Below are positions 38,558-50,234 of a DNA stretch of 64,000 nt, one piece after another (the stretch's first letter is position 1; each line of letters starts with the position of its first letter). A model generated the notes under the pieces. The model saw only the letters and a list, made by a program, of their open reading frames with translations, did no database searches and was not told the origin of the DNA. Both the position numbers and the translations under genes were made by a program. The DNA comes from Coenobita brevimanus. Lineage: Eukaryota; Arthropoda; Malacostraca; Decapoda; Coenobitidae. The stretch spans positions 56,805,394 through 56,869,393 of the forward strand of contig CM064671.1 in assembly GCA_032717465.1 (NCBI GenBank), written 5' to 3'.

Positions 38558-38860
38558 TTAAAAATATCCTCCATTTCTACTATCGCGTAGTATTGGTGAT
38601 GACAGCGAGGTACTGTAGGCACCTAAAGGCGTAACAGAAGTCTTCTCCTTCCACCATGCACACTTCCGTCTTCGAATCACCTGGGGTCGTATTGGGATCA
38701 TAACCTCTTCTCGCCATCGTCTGATCCAGCGGTACACGGTGGACAGACTGGCGCCTGTTTGATGAGAGATGGACCTAGCTGAGGCGCCTCCGAGCCACAT
38801 CCACACGATCCTCGCTCTCTCAGCCTCTACGGTGAGGTCATGATGAGGCACTCCCTCCAT
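38558..38860 (-). pseudogene. Helix-turn-helix fragment, Tc1/IS630-like transposase N-terminus
   Basis: This is an open frame of 100 codons from an ATG at 38860. Residues 10-52 form a homeodomain-like helix-turn-helix (ERARIVWMWLGGASARSI, then QTGASLSTVYRWIRRWREE) as in the DNA-binding N-terminus of Tc1/mariner-superfamily and IS630-like transposases. The part after residue 52 is basic and then unrecognised. No DDE domain follows on the minus strand. It may be a transposon remnant or one exon of a host gene built on such a domain. The T-rich and G-rich run at 38892-38914 lies just upstream. Confidence 0.55.
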
Positions 38861-38879
38861 AGTACTCTGTTGAACGAAA

Positions 38880-39975
38880 GGATATACATCGTTTTTTTTT
38901 TTTTTTGGGGGGGCGTCTTCAACAAGCTCGTATGTCTTCTAAACCTAAGAGCTTAAGAAACTTTTAGGTTTTGTAGCCATGTACAAAGGAAAACTCTTTA
39001 ACTATATTGTGTTATATGGGTAAAACAATGTTTTTGTTTAGGTTTAAGTATATGGAGGGAGAACAGTATGAAACAGCTAAAGTATACAAGAGGCAGGCAA
39101 TATTTTTCCATTTTCCAAATGGACTTTTGAAATGGATCGAGCATAAATGATGCAGAATTCCAATAACGCTCAGTGAATACAGTGAGTTAATGGGAGCACA
39201 ACCCAAAGTTTAACGTTGTTGAAAAAATATGTCGAGAATTTGTATTAACCCCGAAACATGACAGGCTATCACTAACTTATGCACATATGTTCTGTGCAAA
39301 CTTGCCCTGTCCTATTCAAGGCATGCATTCAGCCATGTTTAAAATGAAAATATTAAACCATACTTCAGAACCTCCTTGGCCAATTTCATATCAAGAAAAA
39401 CAGTCTCCTTCTCGCGGTTTTATCCATGTATCTGCTGAGGGGCATCATGGGCTGGACGTGCATACACCCCTCAGTTCCTCTTCCAACACCAGAACCAAGA
39501 GATCGAGCTGCAGCAGTCATATAACTGCGGCACCAGTAATTCTGATTTGGTGCTTAAACAAGAGCGTTATGAGGGTAAATATTCCAAATATTTATCCCCT
39601 TCAGATCAGTGACGTATTATGTTGATATGTTCTTCCAGCTTCCACAGGAATCTCCTCAGTTTTGGGAATCCTTAGCTAGTAATGGGGTAAACGATAACTA
39701 CAAGTCCACCAGTGCGGTAAGTCATTATGGAAGTGAATGAAATTATCTGGAGACAGGAAAAATAGTATGAAAATTACGTCATCAGCCTGAATGGATTAAA
39801 GCAAGACTGGACAGTAATCCCCAATTTCTTCTTGAATAAGTTATAATTGGAGTGCCGTTACCAAACAGGTCAAATTTAATTGCTGGTTGGATACGGCACT
39901 AATATCCTTAATAATAGGAGTATATAGTCACTCAGGCTTGCCAGCTCGCACTACAATTTGACGTAGGTGCTGGTG
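38880..39975. other. Anonymous sequence
   Basis: A 112-codon plus frame at 39287-39625 has no recognised family. No repeat was found. Confidence 0.4.
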
Positions 39976-39981
39976 CGCGCG

Positions 39982-40076
<95 letters not shown>
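39976..40076. repeat. (GC)n(AC)n microsatellite
   Basis: A short GCGC run followed by about 43 AC units. Confidence 0.95.
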
Positions 40077-40077
<1 letters not shown>

Positions 40078-41249
40078 ATTGATACAACTGTGATACGATA
40101 CATACCTCAGAAAGATCATCAACACTATACCTTATCAGTTACACCGAATTACAGCGAGACAGAACAAATAACAGCAAATGTTTGGCTCATCACACTGATC
40201 TACTGGAGGGTCTCAAGAACTAGTTCTAGGACTAAAGCTTTTCATTACTTAAAGCACTGATTAGACGGAAGTGGTAAGCTGGGGAAAAAATGCATTCTGA
40301 TGATAACAACCCTCCCCCCCACCATGGTTGCATCCTCTTTACGATTCTGTTTGAGCCTCATCGTACGACTTTTTTTTTTTTTTTTTAGTCATTTGTGAGA
40401 ACAGGCACCTGAAAGTTTCAATGTTGTCATCCTTCACTCATTTGTGGTAGGGAGACCTCATCTGTTTTGTTCTAGCTAAAGCCTGACGATATACTCATTT
40501 GAGAGTGACTCATCGGAGCTTGAGAGTGTTTAATACGAGTCCGGAAAATATGAGGCTGTCATTTTTTTAAATTGATGATTATCGGTCAAAAGCAATTATA
40601 AGATGCTCCACTGACAAAAGTTAAAAAGAATAGTGTTGTAGAAAATATCAGTGGTTATCCGAAAGACTATGCGGGGTATAACAGTAAGCAACAAGGCAAA
40701 CAAAACACTAGGCTTCATCGCAGACAACTTCAGTCCCCATCCCGTGTAGTGATCTCCAAATATCATACGCAGTTTGACCATACCTAAAATACTGTTTACA
40801 GCACTGACTCCAACAGCCTATAAAAGACAAAGAGAAATTCAGTTACTATAAAATAATTTTCCAGGGATGGCAAATTCTCCCTCCGAAAAATTAAAGAGTA
40901 CGTTTTCCAGAAAATGCGACATTCCTGACATCGTATTCAACTATTTATATACTGTATCTGAATGAATTCAACGACGTCACGTAAAAACGTTGTCCGATAT
41001 GGAGAATGGCATAACCGAGTACAACTACCTGAATGAAACTCGAAGCTTCGAGTAAAAGATAATGAGTAGGCAAAAGATAGCCTACTTTGATTTGCTCCAT
41101 GGGGAACTTGGAAACGTTAAATCTGTGATTATCTTGATATGAACACCTCTTCGTTTTCTTTTTCTGTTTTTCTTATTTTTTGTCGGACTTCAACTTTAAA
41201 GAATATCTTTTGAAGGCCCGTATCTAGCGTTTCACTTTCGTCTAAAAAA

Positions 41250-41302
<53 letters not shown>

Positions 41303-41867
41303 TCTTAACAAAGATTTCTTTTTTGTGGATTATCTTTGCAACTACCAGACGATTTTCTCAACTAAGGAGAGCTCCAAACTGTATTAGTGGAAAGATTATT
41401 TAGATCTGTATCTATCCCTTGTAGTAGGCTAAAACCATGTCTGCTACATACTTCTGTACAACAGACTGGCAAGAAACACTATCAACGTCTGTAATTCCAA
41501 GCAGGAAATATGAGTACACGTCTTCAGTGTGTTATACTCGTATATTTACTGATCGAAAATATGACATTACAGCCACGGCAAAATGTACTGTACCCTTATT
41601 ATGATATCCTTATCTAAATGTATAAATTCACTACAGGACTCTTTTACTTTTTCAGAGAAATAATGATAACTCAGATTTGACGACTTCTTGTTGGCCATAC
41701 AGTATACGATTCAGTAAAAATGTCTGTAGTGGGGGCAGTAAAATGAACATCGGAGTGTTGTAATGACTAAGTTTTTGTCAGAAACTGTATATGTCAATGT
41801 TATAAACCGACAGACAACTTATGAGATAATGTATTTGCAGCACTCCCTTTAACCGTCTGCCACAGAT
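40077..41867. other. Anonymous sequence with a (TAA)n microsatellite
   Basis: A TAA run lies at 41251-41301. A weakly LINE-like frame (NKANKTLGFIADNF, about 40690) is too short to assign. Confidence 0.4.
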
Positions 41868-41936
41868 AAACTCATACCCGAAGTTAAGGTACCCTAGATC
41901 GGGAAATGAACATATAACCACTGAACTACGGTGGCT
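41868..41936 (-). repeat. tRNA-like fossil (SINE or tRNA pseudogene)
   Basis: On the minus strand an A-box-like TAGTTCAGTGG (41928-41918) and a B-box-like GGTATGAGTTT (about 41879-41869) are spaced like a tRNA gene. The acceptor arms do not pair and the B box has several C-to-T style changes. It is not a functional tRNA. Confidence 0.4.
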
Positions 41937-42479
41937 CTGTATCACTAAAAACTGTTAAGTATCAGCTGCTTGCTGGATTACCTTGAATGTATTTTCTTCG
42001 TTTTACGGTAAAAATACTGATGCATGACTTTTTTCTATTGTGTTCACAGTTTACTGTTTTAAAGAAAACAAATAGTATATAAATGAATAAAAGTCAACAA
42101 CCGTTATTGTTGGATGGTTCATTGTTCTTTTCTTAAAGGAACTCAATATTTGCCGTGTATATGTGTCAGTTATTTTAGTTGTATATTCTGTCGTTTGTTA
42201 TTCAGTGAATAAAATAGAACCATCTGATACTATAAAAACATTTAAGCTCCATGTTCTGCGAGACTCATAGAGTAACCCTGATGCATTAAATGATTGAGAC
42301 ATTAACAGACAAGAACATTTCCAGCTACGGTGACAAATGTTTAGCTAGGGAAACATCAAAATTACCAGCAGCAAATACAATAGAAACGTAGCAGACACCA
42401 CCAGTACAAATACTCTTTCTGACTCTGACATTCACTGTCCACTAACTCTCCGTAAGGTAAAACAGTTACTCGTGGTTAC

Positions 42480-42546
42480 CTTGTGCGATGAGGTGTAGAG
42501 ACAGACAACAGACGATCACTACGGCTCTCTCCAATGCTTCCGTCAT
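42480..42546 (-). CDS. Candidate first coding exon with signal peptide
   Basis: From the ATG at 42546 the minus strand reads 22 codons (MTEALERAVVIVCCLSLHLI, then AQ) and one extra base, then GTAACC, an acceptable splice donor after AAG. Residues 8-20 form a hydrophobic core and the chain ends in small or polar residues, as in a secretion signal peptide. No downstream exon was found between here and 36400. The window's IR exons lie upstream on the same strand, so this would belong to another gene, for example a neighbouring secreted or membrane protein. It could equally be chance: 22 codons is short. Confidence 0.3.
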
Positions 42547-42619
42547 TTTATAGGCAGTAGCTTAACACCTGTAGCCTGAGGTGATACACTGCGCCTGCGG
42601 TAACCTCCCTCTGCGCTAC

Positions 42620-42925
42620 CTGCTTCTCCCACCCACCACTATGCTGCTGTATGGGAGGGGGAACGCTCTCCTGTGTGGAAGTAACTGGACTACTTTCTGA
42701 GATTTAGATCAGATTTTTTTTTTTTCTGTTTTTACTGTTTATTATCTGTATTTTGGTGTTCTATTTTTTGTGTGTGTATTCAGTGTATTTTGTGTGTTTT
42801 ATTTGTGTTGTGTCCTTTGGTTTGCTTTTATGCTTTGTCGTTTGTAAATGTTGTCAGGCAGCATATGACCGTGGTAGTTGCGTCACCAGTTTTTAATTCA
42901 GTTAATCAATAAATCACTCCTTAAA
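42620..42925 (+). mobile_element. I-like LINE 3' end fragment
   Basis: The end (GGCAGCATATGACCGTGGTA, GTTGCGTCACCAGTTTTTAA, then GTTAATCAATAAATCA) matches the 3' ends at about 20935 and 53770. Upstream, a trace of the ORF2 C-terminus (TLLCGSNWTTF) resembles the one at 53500. The sequence to about 43340 is anonymous. Confidence 0.65.
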
Positions 42926-43347
42926 CTGCCCTTTTTAACTTTGCTTACATTTGTCGTCTCTCCATCTTGAATGCTGGTCTGTTGCAAGATAACCCTTAAG
43001 TTCAATGACGTAATTTCTATGATATTCAACTTTTGACAGACCTCTAGTAGTAAACCAGTTAATAAAGGCTATAGCCTTTATTAAATCCTAGTCGGAAAAT
43101 TCTTTCCAAAGCTGAATAAAAGCATTTGGTGACACGAAAGAAAAATAAAAAAACTAAGTCACGAAATCAAAGACGCAAACAGCCCAAAACTGGCATCTTA
43201 TCATCTTAAATACCGAGAAATAACAAGAAATAAACATCAGAACAGAGTGGCAGTCATAAGAACAGGCTATAGATAAGATACAGAATTGTCTTTTCCTGCA
43301 AATTAGCTACAACAAGGGATTAATACTCGACTATGGTTGTACAGACG

Positions 43348-43348
<1 letters not shown>

Positions 43349-43440
<92 letters not shown>

Positions 43441-43448
43441 ATGGATGG

Positions 43449-43489
<41 letters not shown>
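43349..43489. repeat. (CT)n(ATCT)n(TA)n microsatellite
   Basis: CT, then ATCT, then two TA runs separated by GGATGGATGGATATAA, which is the tail of the adjoining SINE. Confidence 0.9.
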
Positions 43490-43990
43490 ATCCATCATCC
43501 AATCCTACGTTGCCCCATGAGGAGCGTAGGAGCCCGGGGCTAGGCAGTTGGTCCCGACATTTAAGATGAGTGACCAACCTCACTCATCCCTGAATGGCAT
43601 CACGTGAGTAATAAACCCCAACCCTTGGATATAAACCTTCACCGGCTCAATCCGATTGGAGCACAATAATTACCCACATAACCACCAGGCGCCAAAATTT
43701 GGTTATATGGTTACCACCCAGCGTAGTAAATAGTTTATTGGTGTATAGGAAACCATATGGCTTGTCACTCTGTGTAGAGTCATCCATAGGCATAAGAAAG
43801 AGGAAAGAATGAAGGAATGAAAGACAGAAGAGGGAGTGTAAAGTCACCCGTAGGCAGAAGGACGAGGAAAGAAAGAAGGAAAGAAAGATAGAAGAAGATG
43901 GAAGGAAAGAAGGATGAAGGAGAGGACAGGGCGGACACCCGAGAGCAGCACTACATTGAGTGAGTGGATGGTGAGCGCCCCCACCTACCA
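43490..43990 (-). mobile_element. SINE, tRNA-like subtype, with long leader
   Basis: On the minus strand the head (GGGGGCGCTCACCATCCACT) begins near 43982. A pyrimidine-rich leader (43930-43800) matches 10542-10685. The hairpin has decayed (about 43760-43724). The A-box-like TGGTTATGTGG and B-box-like GGTTTATATCC (43637-43627) follow. The 3' part ends CATGGGGCAACGTAGGATTG and a GGAT/TA tail. It abuts an RTE-like LINE head to head. Confidence 0.75.
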
Positions 43991-44951
43991 CAAAGGTTGG
44001 GTTGAAACAGGGATGTGTCATGTCTCCATGGTTGTTCAATCTGTACATGGATGGGGTAATAAAAGAGGTACAAGGTAGGGTAGTGGATGTTGGAGTGGCC
44101 CTGGTGAGAGAGGATAGTGTTTGGAAACTCCCTGTACTGTTGTTTGCAGATGATACTGTGTTGTTGAGTGAAGACGAAGGGGAGCTGCAAGGCTTGGTGG
44201 ATGAGTTTGGGAGAGTGTGTAAGAAACGGAATCTAAAGGTGAATGTAGGGTAGAGTTAAGTGATGGTCTTTGAGAGAGGTGAAGTCAGTGAATGTACAGC
44301 GAGGTTGGATGGTGAGAAATTGGAAAATGTGAGTACATTTAAGTACTTGGGTAGTGCGATGAGTAAGGATGGAGGTTTGGAAGGTGAAGTGCTTGAAAGG
44401 GTACAACAGGGAAGAAAGGTTGCTGGTTCTTTGAAAGCAGTGATAATAAACAGGGAAGTGATCATGGAAGTGAAAAAGTTACTACATGACAGTACTGTGA
44501 TACCAACTCTAACGTATGGAAGTGAAGCTTGGACATTGTTGGAAGGACACAAGTCAAGAGTGAGAGCAGTGGAAATGAGTTATTTAAGAGGAGACTGTGG
44601 AGTCACATGGAGAGAAAGGCTGACGAATGAGGATATAAAGGAGCGTTGTGGTGTGGATGTGGGTGTGATAGGAAGCGTTATGAGGAACACACTGAGGTGG
44701 TTTGGTCATGTGGAGAGTATGGAGGGTGAGAGACTGACGAAGAGAGTGTATGTGAGTGAGGTGGAGGGGGGAAGAGGAAGGAGGAGGCCGAGGATGAGAT
44801 GGAGGGATGGATTGGAGAGGTACTGTATATGAGAGAGGGGGGTGTGAGTTGGGAGCAGGGCAGTGAAATGGCTGGGGACAGGGCGACGTGGAGGCGATTT
44901 GTTTGTGGCCACCCCAAACGGGATTGAGGCGTCTGGCAATAGATAGATAGA
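43991..44951 (+). mobile_element. RTE-like LINE copy R2, 5'-truncated
   Basis: It begins inside the RT palm (VGLKQGCVMSPWLFNLYMDG) and runs to the 3' end (CCACCCCAAACGGGATTGAG, then GGCGTCTGGCAATAGATAGA). The catalytic LLFADDTVLLSED is intact near residue 50 of the frame 44002-44253. A stop at 44251-44253 separates it from the 190-codon C-terminal frame 44260-44832 (KYLGSAMSKDGG, LTYGSEAWTLLEG, LRWFGHVESMEG and a basic PRMRWRD tail). It is better preserved than R1 in this region. Confidence 0.85.
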
Positions 44952-45596
44952 CGATTATGGATATAGAGCCGTAGTATTGTTTTTTCGGCATTTAAACAGT
45001 AACATTAGATTAATATTAAATTCGAACTTGTCAGGAAAAAGTGTTAGGGAAAGAGAGCGAAGCGGTTTTGCCATAGGATTCTTCCTGCGAGGCATACCGT
45101 GGAAAAAAGAATCTTCACAAGTTTCAATCCCTCCTCAGCAACGAATCCTCCCAATACACGATATCGTACGTAGTCTGGCATTTTCTTTTAATCTCAGTTT
45201 TAAAAACTTTCTCCAATGTTCCTTTGTTCTGCATCACTCATGCTCTCCAATTAGCTTGATATATGCTGACAGCGGTATGTTGTTAGACTGTATACTGGGG
45301 TGAAAGCTGCAAAATATGGGCAGCGACACCTGTGAAAATTTTTTAGATCATTAAATTTTCCACAAATATATAATGCTAGTGAGGGGGTAGTATAGAACAG
45401 TGAAAAAGAAGCAGGTGAACTAATGTTAGTGTGTACAGTTAAACTGAGCACACATGAAATAACTCATCGGTTGACCCATATATTCTCAGTTCAACCACAG
45501 GCTAAGTAATGCAAAAAAAAAAAAAAAAAATGTGCTGCATTATGCCAATTAAGATGGGACCACACATATATGGCCAAGTAATGAAAAGGAAAGTAA

Positions 45597-45599
<3 letters not shown>
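44952..45599. other. Anonymous sequence
   Basis: No gene was recognised. A poly-A stretch lies at 45513-45530. Confidence 0.4.
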
Positions 45600-45655
<56 letters not shown>

Positions 45656-45736
45656 GACAGACAGACAGAGACAGACAGACAGACAGAGACAGACAGACAG
45701 ACAGAGACAGACAGAGACAGACAGACAGACAAACAG

Positions 45737-45767
<31 letters not shown>

Positions 45768-45820
45768 GACAGACAGACAGACACAGAGACTGACAGACAG
45801 ACAGAGACAGACAGACAGAG
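45600..45820. repeat. (GA)n and (GACA)n compound microsatellite
   Basis: A GA run passes into irregular GACA and GAGACAGACA units. Long apparent reading frames across it are repeat artefacts. Confidence 0.95.
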
Positions 45821-46319
45821 GGTAGATGTGGGGGAAGCAGAGGAAGCAGTCCTTTTCATGGGCATCTTCCTACATACATCATCCCACAATTTTTCCAACA
45901 GTATTATTCCGTATGATACTTGCAATTGGAACAGACCTTTCCGTCCCGTCAGTGGAAGAGTGATAGCTGGAATTAACCATTCCCCATGCTGCCCAGATGT
46001 CATCAGTAGGGGTGTCTGAATAACCGAAAAAGTGCATGTGAGAGTCCAAGTTCTTGCTGTATTACATGTATATCTGCTTATCACAGTATGCATATGTCAC
46101 CGAAATAGTATGGTAATAAGACAAAACACGTAATTGATAGCTGTGCCCGCCCCTCCAATATTTCAGGAGGAAAGAAAAAATTATTAAACCCCACCAGTGC
46201 GATATTCCAAAAGGAAAGAAATTATTATGTAAAGGAGAGGGACGAAGTCAGGCGGTTCCACTCTGGGTAAACTGTGGTCTGGGTAAGGATCAATTACGGA
46301 GCAAAAATTCGTGTTCTAG

Positions 46320-46320
<1 letters not shown>
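45821..46320. other. Anonymous sequence with one normal-composition frame
   Basis: The minus strand at about 46020-45840 reads [20 protein letters not shown] and onward without low complexity. It then runs into the microsatellite. No family was recognised. Confidence 0.3.

Positions 46321-46370
<50 letters not shown>
46321..46370. repeat. (TA)n microsatellite
   Basis: Pure TA run. Confidence 0.95.
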
Positions 46371-46372
<2 letters not shown>

Positions 46373-46429
46373 CCACGGTTTGCTTAGGGAACAGGTGAAC
46401 TCGAACACCACTGAGCCCTGAGCTCTTCC

Positions 46430-46620
46430 ATTTCTAATAAGGGTAACTTGTTTTTGTTCCCTTACCTACCAGATTTCATACTTCTCATGTTTAATATGTT
46501 CATCCATTTTCTCGGCCATCTACGCCTCCTTCCACCCTGCAATTCACTCCCATAACATCCTTTCATCACTCTGTTTATATGCGTTCTCGTTATGTGGTCA
46601 TTTATTTGAGGCACAAACTC
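46430..46620 (-). mobile_element. Decayed LINE C-terminus fragment
   Basis: On the minus strand NRVMKGCYGSEL followed by GGRRRRWPRKWMNILN resembles the basic C-terminal tail of RTE-type or related LINE proteins (Arg-rich, then Trp-x-Asp). It is short and degraded. Confidence 0.45.
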
Positions 46621-48888
46621 TTCAGCATTTTAGTCATTAGGTTTTCCTGTCTTGAACTGTTTATGATGCCATTTATTTTCAGTCTTCCTCAACCAACGGT
46701 ACCCAAACATATTCCTCGGTTGGCATTGTTTTTACTGTTCTCAGTCTTGATCATTGATACGCAGCATTGGTCTCACATCCATATCATAATCACTGCACCA
46801 CGATGAGGAATAAAAAAAAAAAAATAACAAACTCCCAGACAGTTACATTTTATTTATGCAAGGCTTCTAGCTGCACAGGGGTTATTGAACGTTATATCCA
46901 CATATTTTAGTGCCGAAAACACTGTTTGTGAGATCTAAACTCATGCGGCAATAGGAAAATAAATAGATAAATAAAAAGAAGAGAAAAAGGAAAAGTGGGT
47001 AAAAAGTATTCACAAAGAATGTACTAACCTTTTCAAATCTAAATTACGTCAGTTTTTTCCTACTTCAGACTATTGTCTGTTTCGTTAGCGTGTGCTCTCT
47101 TCCCGATGTGGTTAACAAGCCTATCCTACCCCATCAGCTTAAAGTTATACCTAATTAATATAAGGTGTTCTCTCAGTAACAAGAATGAAATAAAAACTGA
47201 AATAGGATTGAAGGATTTATTTGGCACTCAAACTTAAGATGAAAATGAGGAGTGCTTGACAGTCGTAGGAGAATCTGTCCCTCATTCTCATTGATTAAGA
47301 AGGCTCCCTTGCACTTTTTCCTTAGCTATTTATTTTCCAGACTACATATTAATATCCTCGTTAGTGCTTCGTGTATAATTTTAATGTCGACATAGATTGC
47401 ATGACTAACAAACAAGAATATAGTAAGGGAGCAGAATAAGAAATAACGGGGTGAAGAAGAGGTGTTAGTAAGCTTCCTAATCGTTCCAGGATTCTCTCTT
47501 CTGTCCCCTCTGTCTTAGCTTAGTGGGAAGGATACAGTATGTGGAATTATAGTTGTCGGTAATTAGGGAAAGATCTGAGGGACTGGTGGAAGGTTGGAAG
47601 GAGTTATGGGAAGGGGAAAGAGTGTGTCGAGCAGATATTCTCTCTTCAGCCATAAAACAGAAAAGTACAGTATTTAGAACGGTGCTTTTTTCTGAATCAG
47701 GAGAAATGATATGACAGAACAGACAAACAAGGTATGATTCTGGGAATATAAGGAGTAGAAAGGAAACTGCTGAATTACCATTGAGAAAATCGGTACGTAT
47801 GAGGGTTCAAGTGTGGCAGTGTAGAGAGCTGATGGTGAAAATGAGGCAAGTGAGTTCTTTTGTTTGTGGGAATGGAGTACCCGAGGAAGTTTTTTTATTT
47901 AAATTTGGGGTTGGAATACCTAAAGGAGGCTTTTGTTTTTTTTGAGTGTTGGTTTGCGATACCTACGCGTGTTCATTGATATAATGAGATTGAACAGTCT
48001 ACAGAAGTTCTTTGACTTCAGTGTGGGACCGGAACACCTAAGGGATTTCTTTGTTTTGATTGTGAAATTGGAATAGAGATATATCATGCTGTCACTGGAG
48101 AGATGAGCATTACTCCTTCATTCATGTGTCGTATTTCATACGTTCTCTCAGTATACAGATGATTTTTTTCAGCTAAGACGTTTCGACTTGACTGGGTTAG
48201 ATACGGCCAACAATAATTTCTTCACTAATATGGGCTTCCATAAACCTGCATTAAATCTGTTAAAGGAAGCAAGAATGAAATGAAAACTTGGTAATCAAAA
48301 TGATGGGTTTAATTGTGACACAAACGCGCCTTTATGCAGTCCTCTTCCAGCCTCGGTGCACAGTCCTGTATTCTGTATCAAGGCAATGACGGCATCAGCC
48401 TTTTTTGTTAGCCCTTCAGCCAGAGGATTACTCATTTTACTCAGGGTAAGACTAATACTTTTACTTGCTTCAGGTTTTCGTCCTTTTGAAGCTCAGTTCC
48501 CGTGGCTTAGTTGCAGAATAAGACAATTCTCTAAATTTACGTCCTATATATAACACATATGTGTGACTGGCATCATATTCTGTTGCTAATCATTTGTTAT
48601 AGCTAAGCATTCAAGGTGGGGAGTTAGGAGTACCTAGGAAATACGGATAACTGGAAACCTGTTGGCCCACAATGAGGAAGTTGTACAGTTAGTTAAGGTG
48701 AACATAGTATACACGGTTTTATTATAAGATCGTTTACGATTTGTCGTAGTGGACTGGATAAGAAAATGCACATAGAATTTTTTACCAGTCAGCCTTTATT
48801 ACAAGATAATTGTATTCTAACTGGGAAGGACTTCATTGTAAAGGGACTAAATAAATAAACATTTATTACAAGCAATTCGATCATTATT
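46621..48888. other. Anonymous sequence downstream of the IR gene
   Basis: No repeat family or exon was recognised across about 2.3 kb. It lies between the IR gene's 3' end and the LINE fragment. Confidence 0.4.
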
Positions 48889-48919
48889 CTATATCTATCT
48901 ATATCTATCTATCTATCTA

Positions 48920-48961
<42 letters not shown>
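48889..48961. repeat. (ATCT)n(TA)n microsatellite
   Basis: An ATCT run followed by a TA run, about 75 bases beyond the IR poly-A signal. Confidence 0.95.
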
Positions 48962-48965
<4 letters not shown>

Positions 48966-49029
48966 CAGGAGATGTCGCAAATGCATACGATAACACGTCA
49001 TAGAAGTACAGGGATTAATATTGGTCAAC

Positions 49030-49055
49030 AGACAGCAGAAACTTTATTTTATACA
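49030..49055 (-). terminator. Poly-A signal of the IR gene
   Basis: The minus strand reads TTGTATAAAATAAAGTTTC about 50 bases after the stop codon. It contains AATAAA. Confidence 0.6.
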
Positions 49056-49099
49056 ACGCTCAGTACTGGTTGATGGTGCATATTAAAAATTCCTACACA

Positions 49100-49234
49100 T
49101 CACTTGATCTTCGAGCGTGAGTAAGCCAAGATCTCTGCCAGTAGGGTGAGGGCGGCCAAGATGGAGCCAAGGATCAGCAGGTAGAAGGCGCCCTGCAGGT
49201 GGTTTAGGCTTAGCACTACCTCGTCTATGCTGTC
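49100..49234 (-). CDS. Ionotropic receptor, last coding exon
   Basis: The exon follows a good acceptor (ACGTTTCCCAG) and encodes 44 residues plus a stop. The residues DSIDEVVLSLNHLQGAF and then YLLILGSILAALTLLAEIL form the final membrane helix of an ionotropic glutamate receptor / variant ionotropic receptor. The helix is preceded by the LxLNHLQGAF element that closes the second ligand-binding lobe. A short basic cytoplasmic tail (AYSRSKIK) follows. It joins in phase 0 to the exon at 50187-50025. These receptors are ligand-gated cation channels, and variant members serve chemosensation in arthropods. Which subfamily this is cannot be told from the C-terminus alone. Confidence 0.85.
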   Translation of the reverse strand, partial: DSIDEVVLSLNHLQGAFYLLILGSILAALTLLAEILAYSRSKIK

Positions 49235-50024
49235 CTGGGAAACGTATATTTCATTAGTACTATATTATGTGAATTCCAGCGGGCTCTTTAGTATATGGAG
49301 TTTCGGTATTTCCTTCAGTGCATTCCTGATTACCTTTTATTTTTTTTTTTCAATCCAGTGACCTTTTTTTCTCTTTTTTTGGACTTGATTTTATTCACCA
49401 TGGAGAGACTGCTTTAGAACTAAGAGGATTAGATATAACCTTGAATAACCCCTTCACTACTAAGGGTCTGTTGTAAGCTGAACAAAATCGTCTAGTGGGA
49501 AAAGAATATACAAAGACTTTACTTAAACCGAGGGTTTAATAACACCAGAAATACTTCATACCATTTAACAGATTACACATTATTATGACTGGAAAGCTGA
49601 CAAGGTTCAGAGTCTGGCCGAAATTGCTGTATCTTCAGAATACAAGTAAATAATTTCTTCGATCTAAACAGCATGTGGCAAAGAACAAAAACTCACTGGT
49701 GATAGAAATTTCAATTATTTTCATATTCAAGTGATTCTGTTGCAATGTTATTCCCCATTAAATGTTTTACCTAAGATTATCAACCCATCAAGTCCGATGG
49801 CCCACTCATACTTTATACGTTCTGTACTTGCTGTCAAGGAACCACTTAGTTCAGCTCTTGAGAGACTTTTAGAACTGGAAAAAGTATATATATTGTAATA
49901 ACCCTCTTCACTGGTAGTCGTCTGTTCCAAGCTGAATTAAATCGTCTGGAGGCAGCATAATTAAATCAAGAACACAAGTCATTTGGATTATATAGAGTTC
50001 AAAATCTGTACCTTCTTTACTTAC

Positions 50025-50187
50025 CCCATAGGAGAGATCATCTGGAATCATCTCATCAGTCAGAGTCACTACTTTTGTCTCACGTATTTTTATCTCGAGT
50101 ACTACGTCCATCCAGTAGTTAATCAGTCCAGCCTCCTGCAGCTGGCTTATTAGTTTCCTTAAAATTGGATAATGTGGTGCGCCTTTC
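50025..50187 (-). CDS. Ionotropic receptor, penultimate exon
   Basis: The exon is bounded by an acceptor (TTGTAACCGCAG) and a donor (GGG then GTAAGT). It starts with one base that completes an Arg codon from the upstream exon, then KGAPHYPILRKLISQLQEAG and LINYWMDVVLEIK. This is the conserved part of the second ligand-binding lobe in which a short helix with Leu-x-Glu-Ala-Gly-Leu and a Trp precede the final helix. It continues ETKVVTLTDEMIPDDLSYG, an acidic loop. The intron between it and the last exon is about 790 bases. The upstream intron contains a whole LINE. Confidence 0.85.
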
Positions 50188-50234
50188 CTGCGGTTACAAA
50201 TAGAAATACAGAGCTAGTAGTAAAGAAAATGTAT

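Noticed and set aside
40596..40960. Weak LINE-like phrase NKANKTLGFI (plus) and a hydrophobic minus frame
   Set aside because: Too short and degraded to separate from chance; no neighbouring RT motifs.
45840..46020. GEWLIPA phrase considered as a Nudix hydrolase fragment
   Set aside because: The Glu-rich Nudix box does not follow in any frame.
45491..46093. 200-codon minus frame
   Set aside because: The second half is translated (GACA)n/(GA)n microsatellite and the first half has no recognised family.
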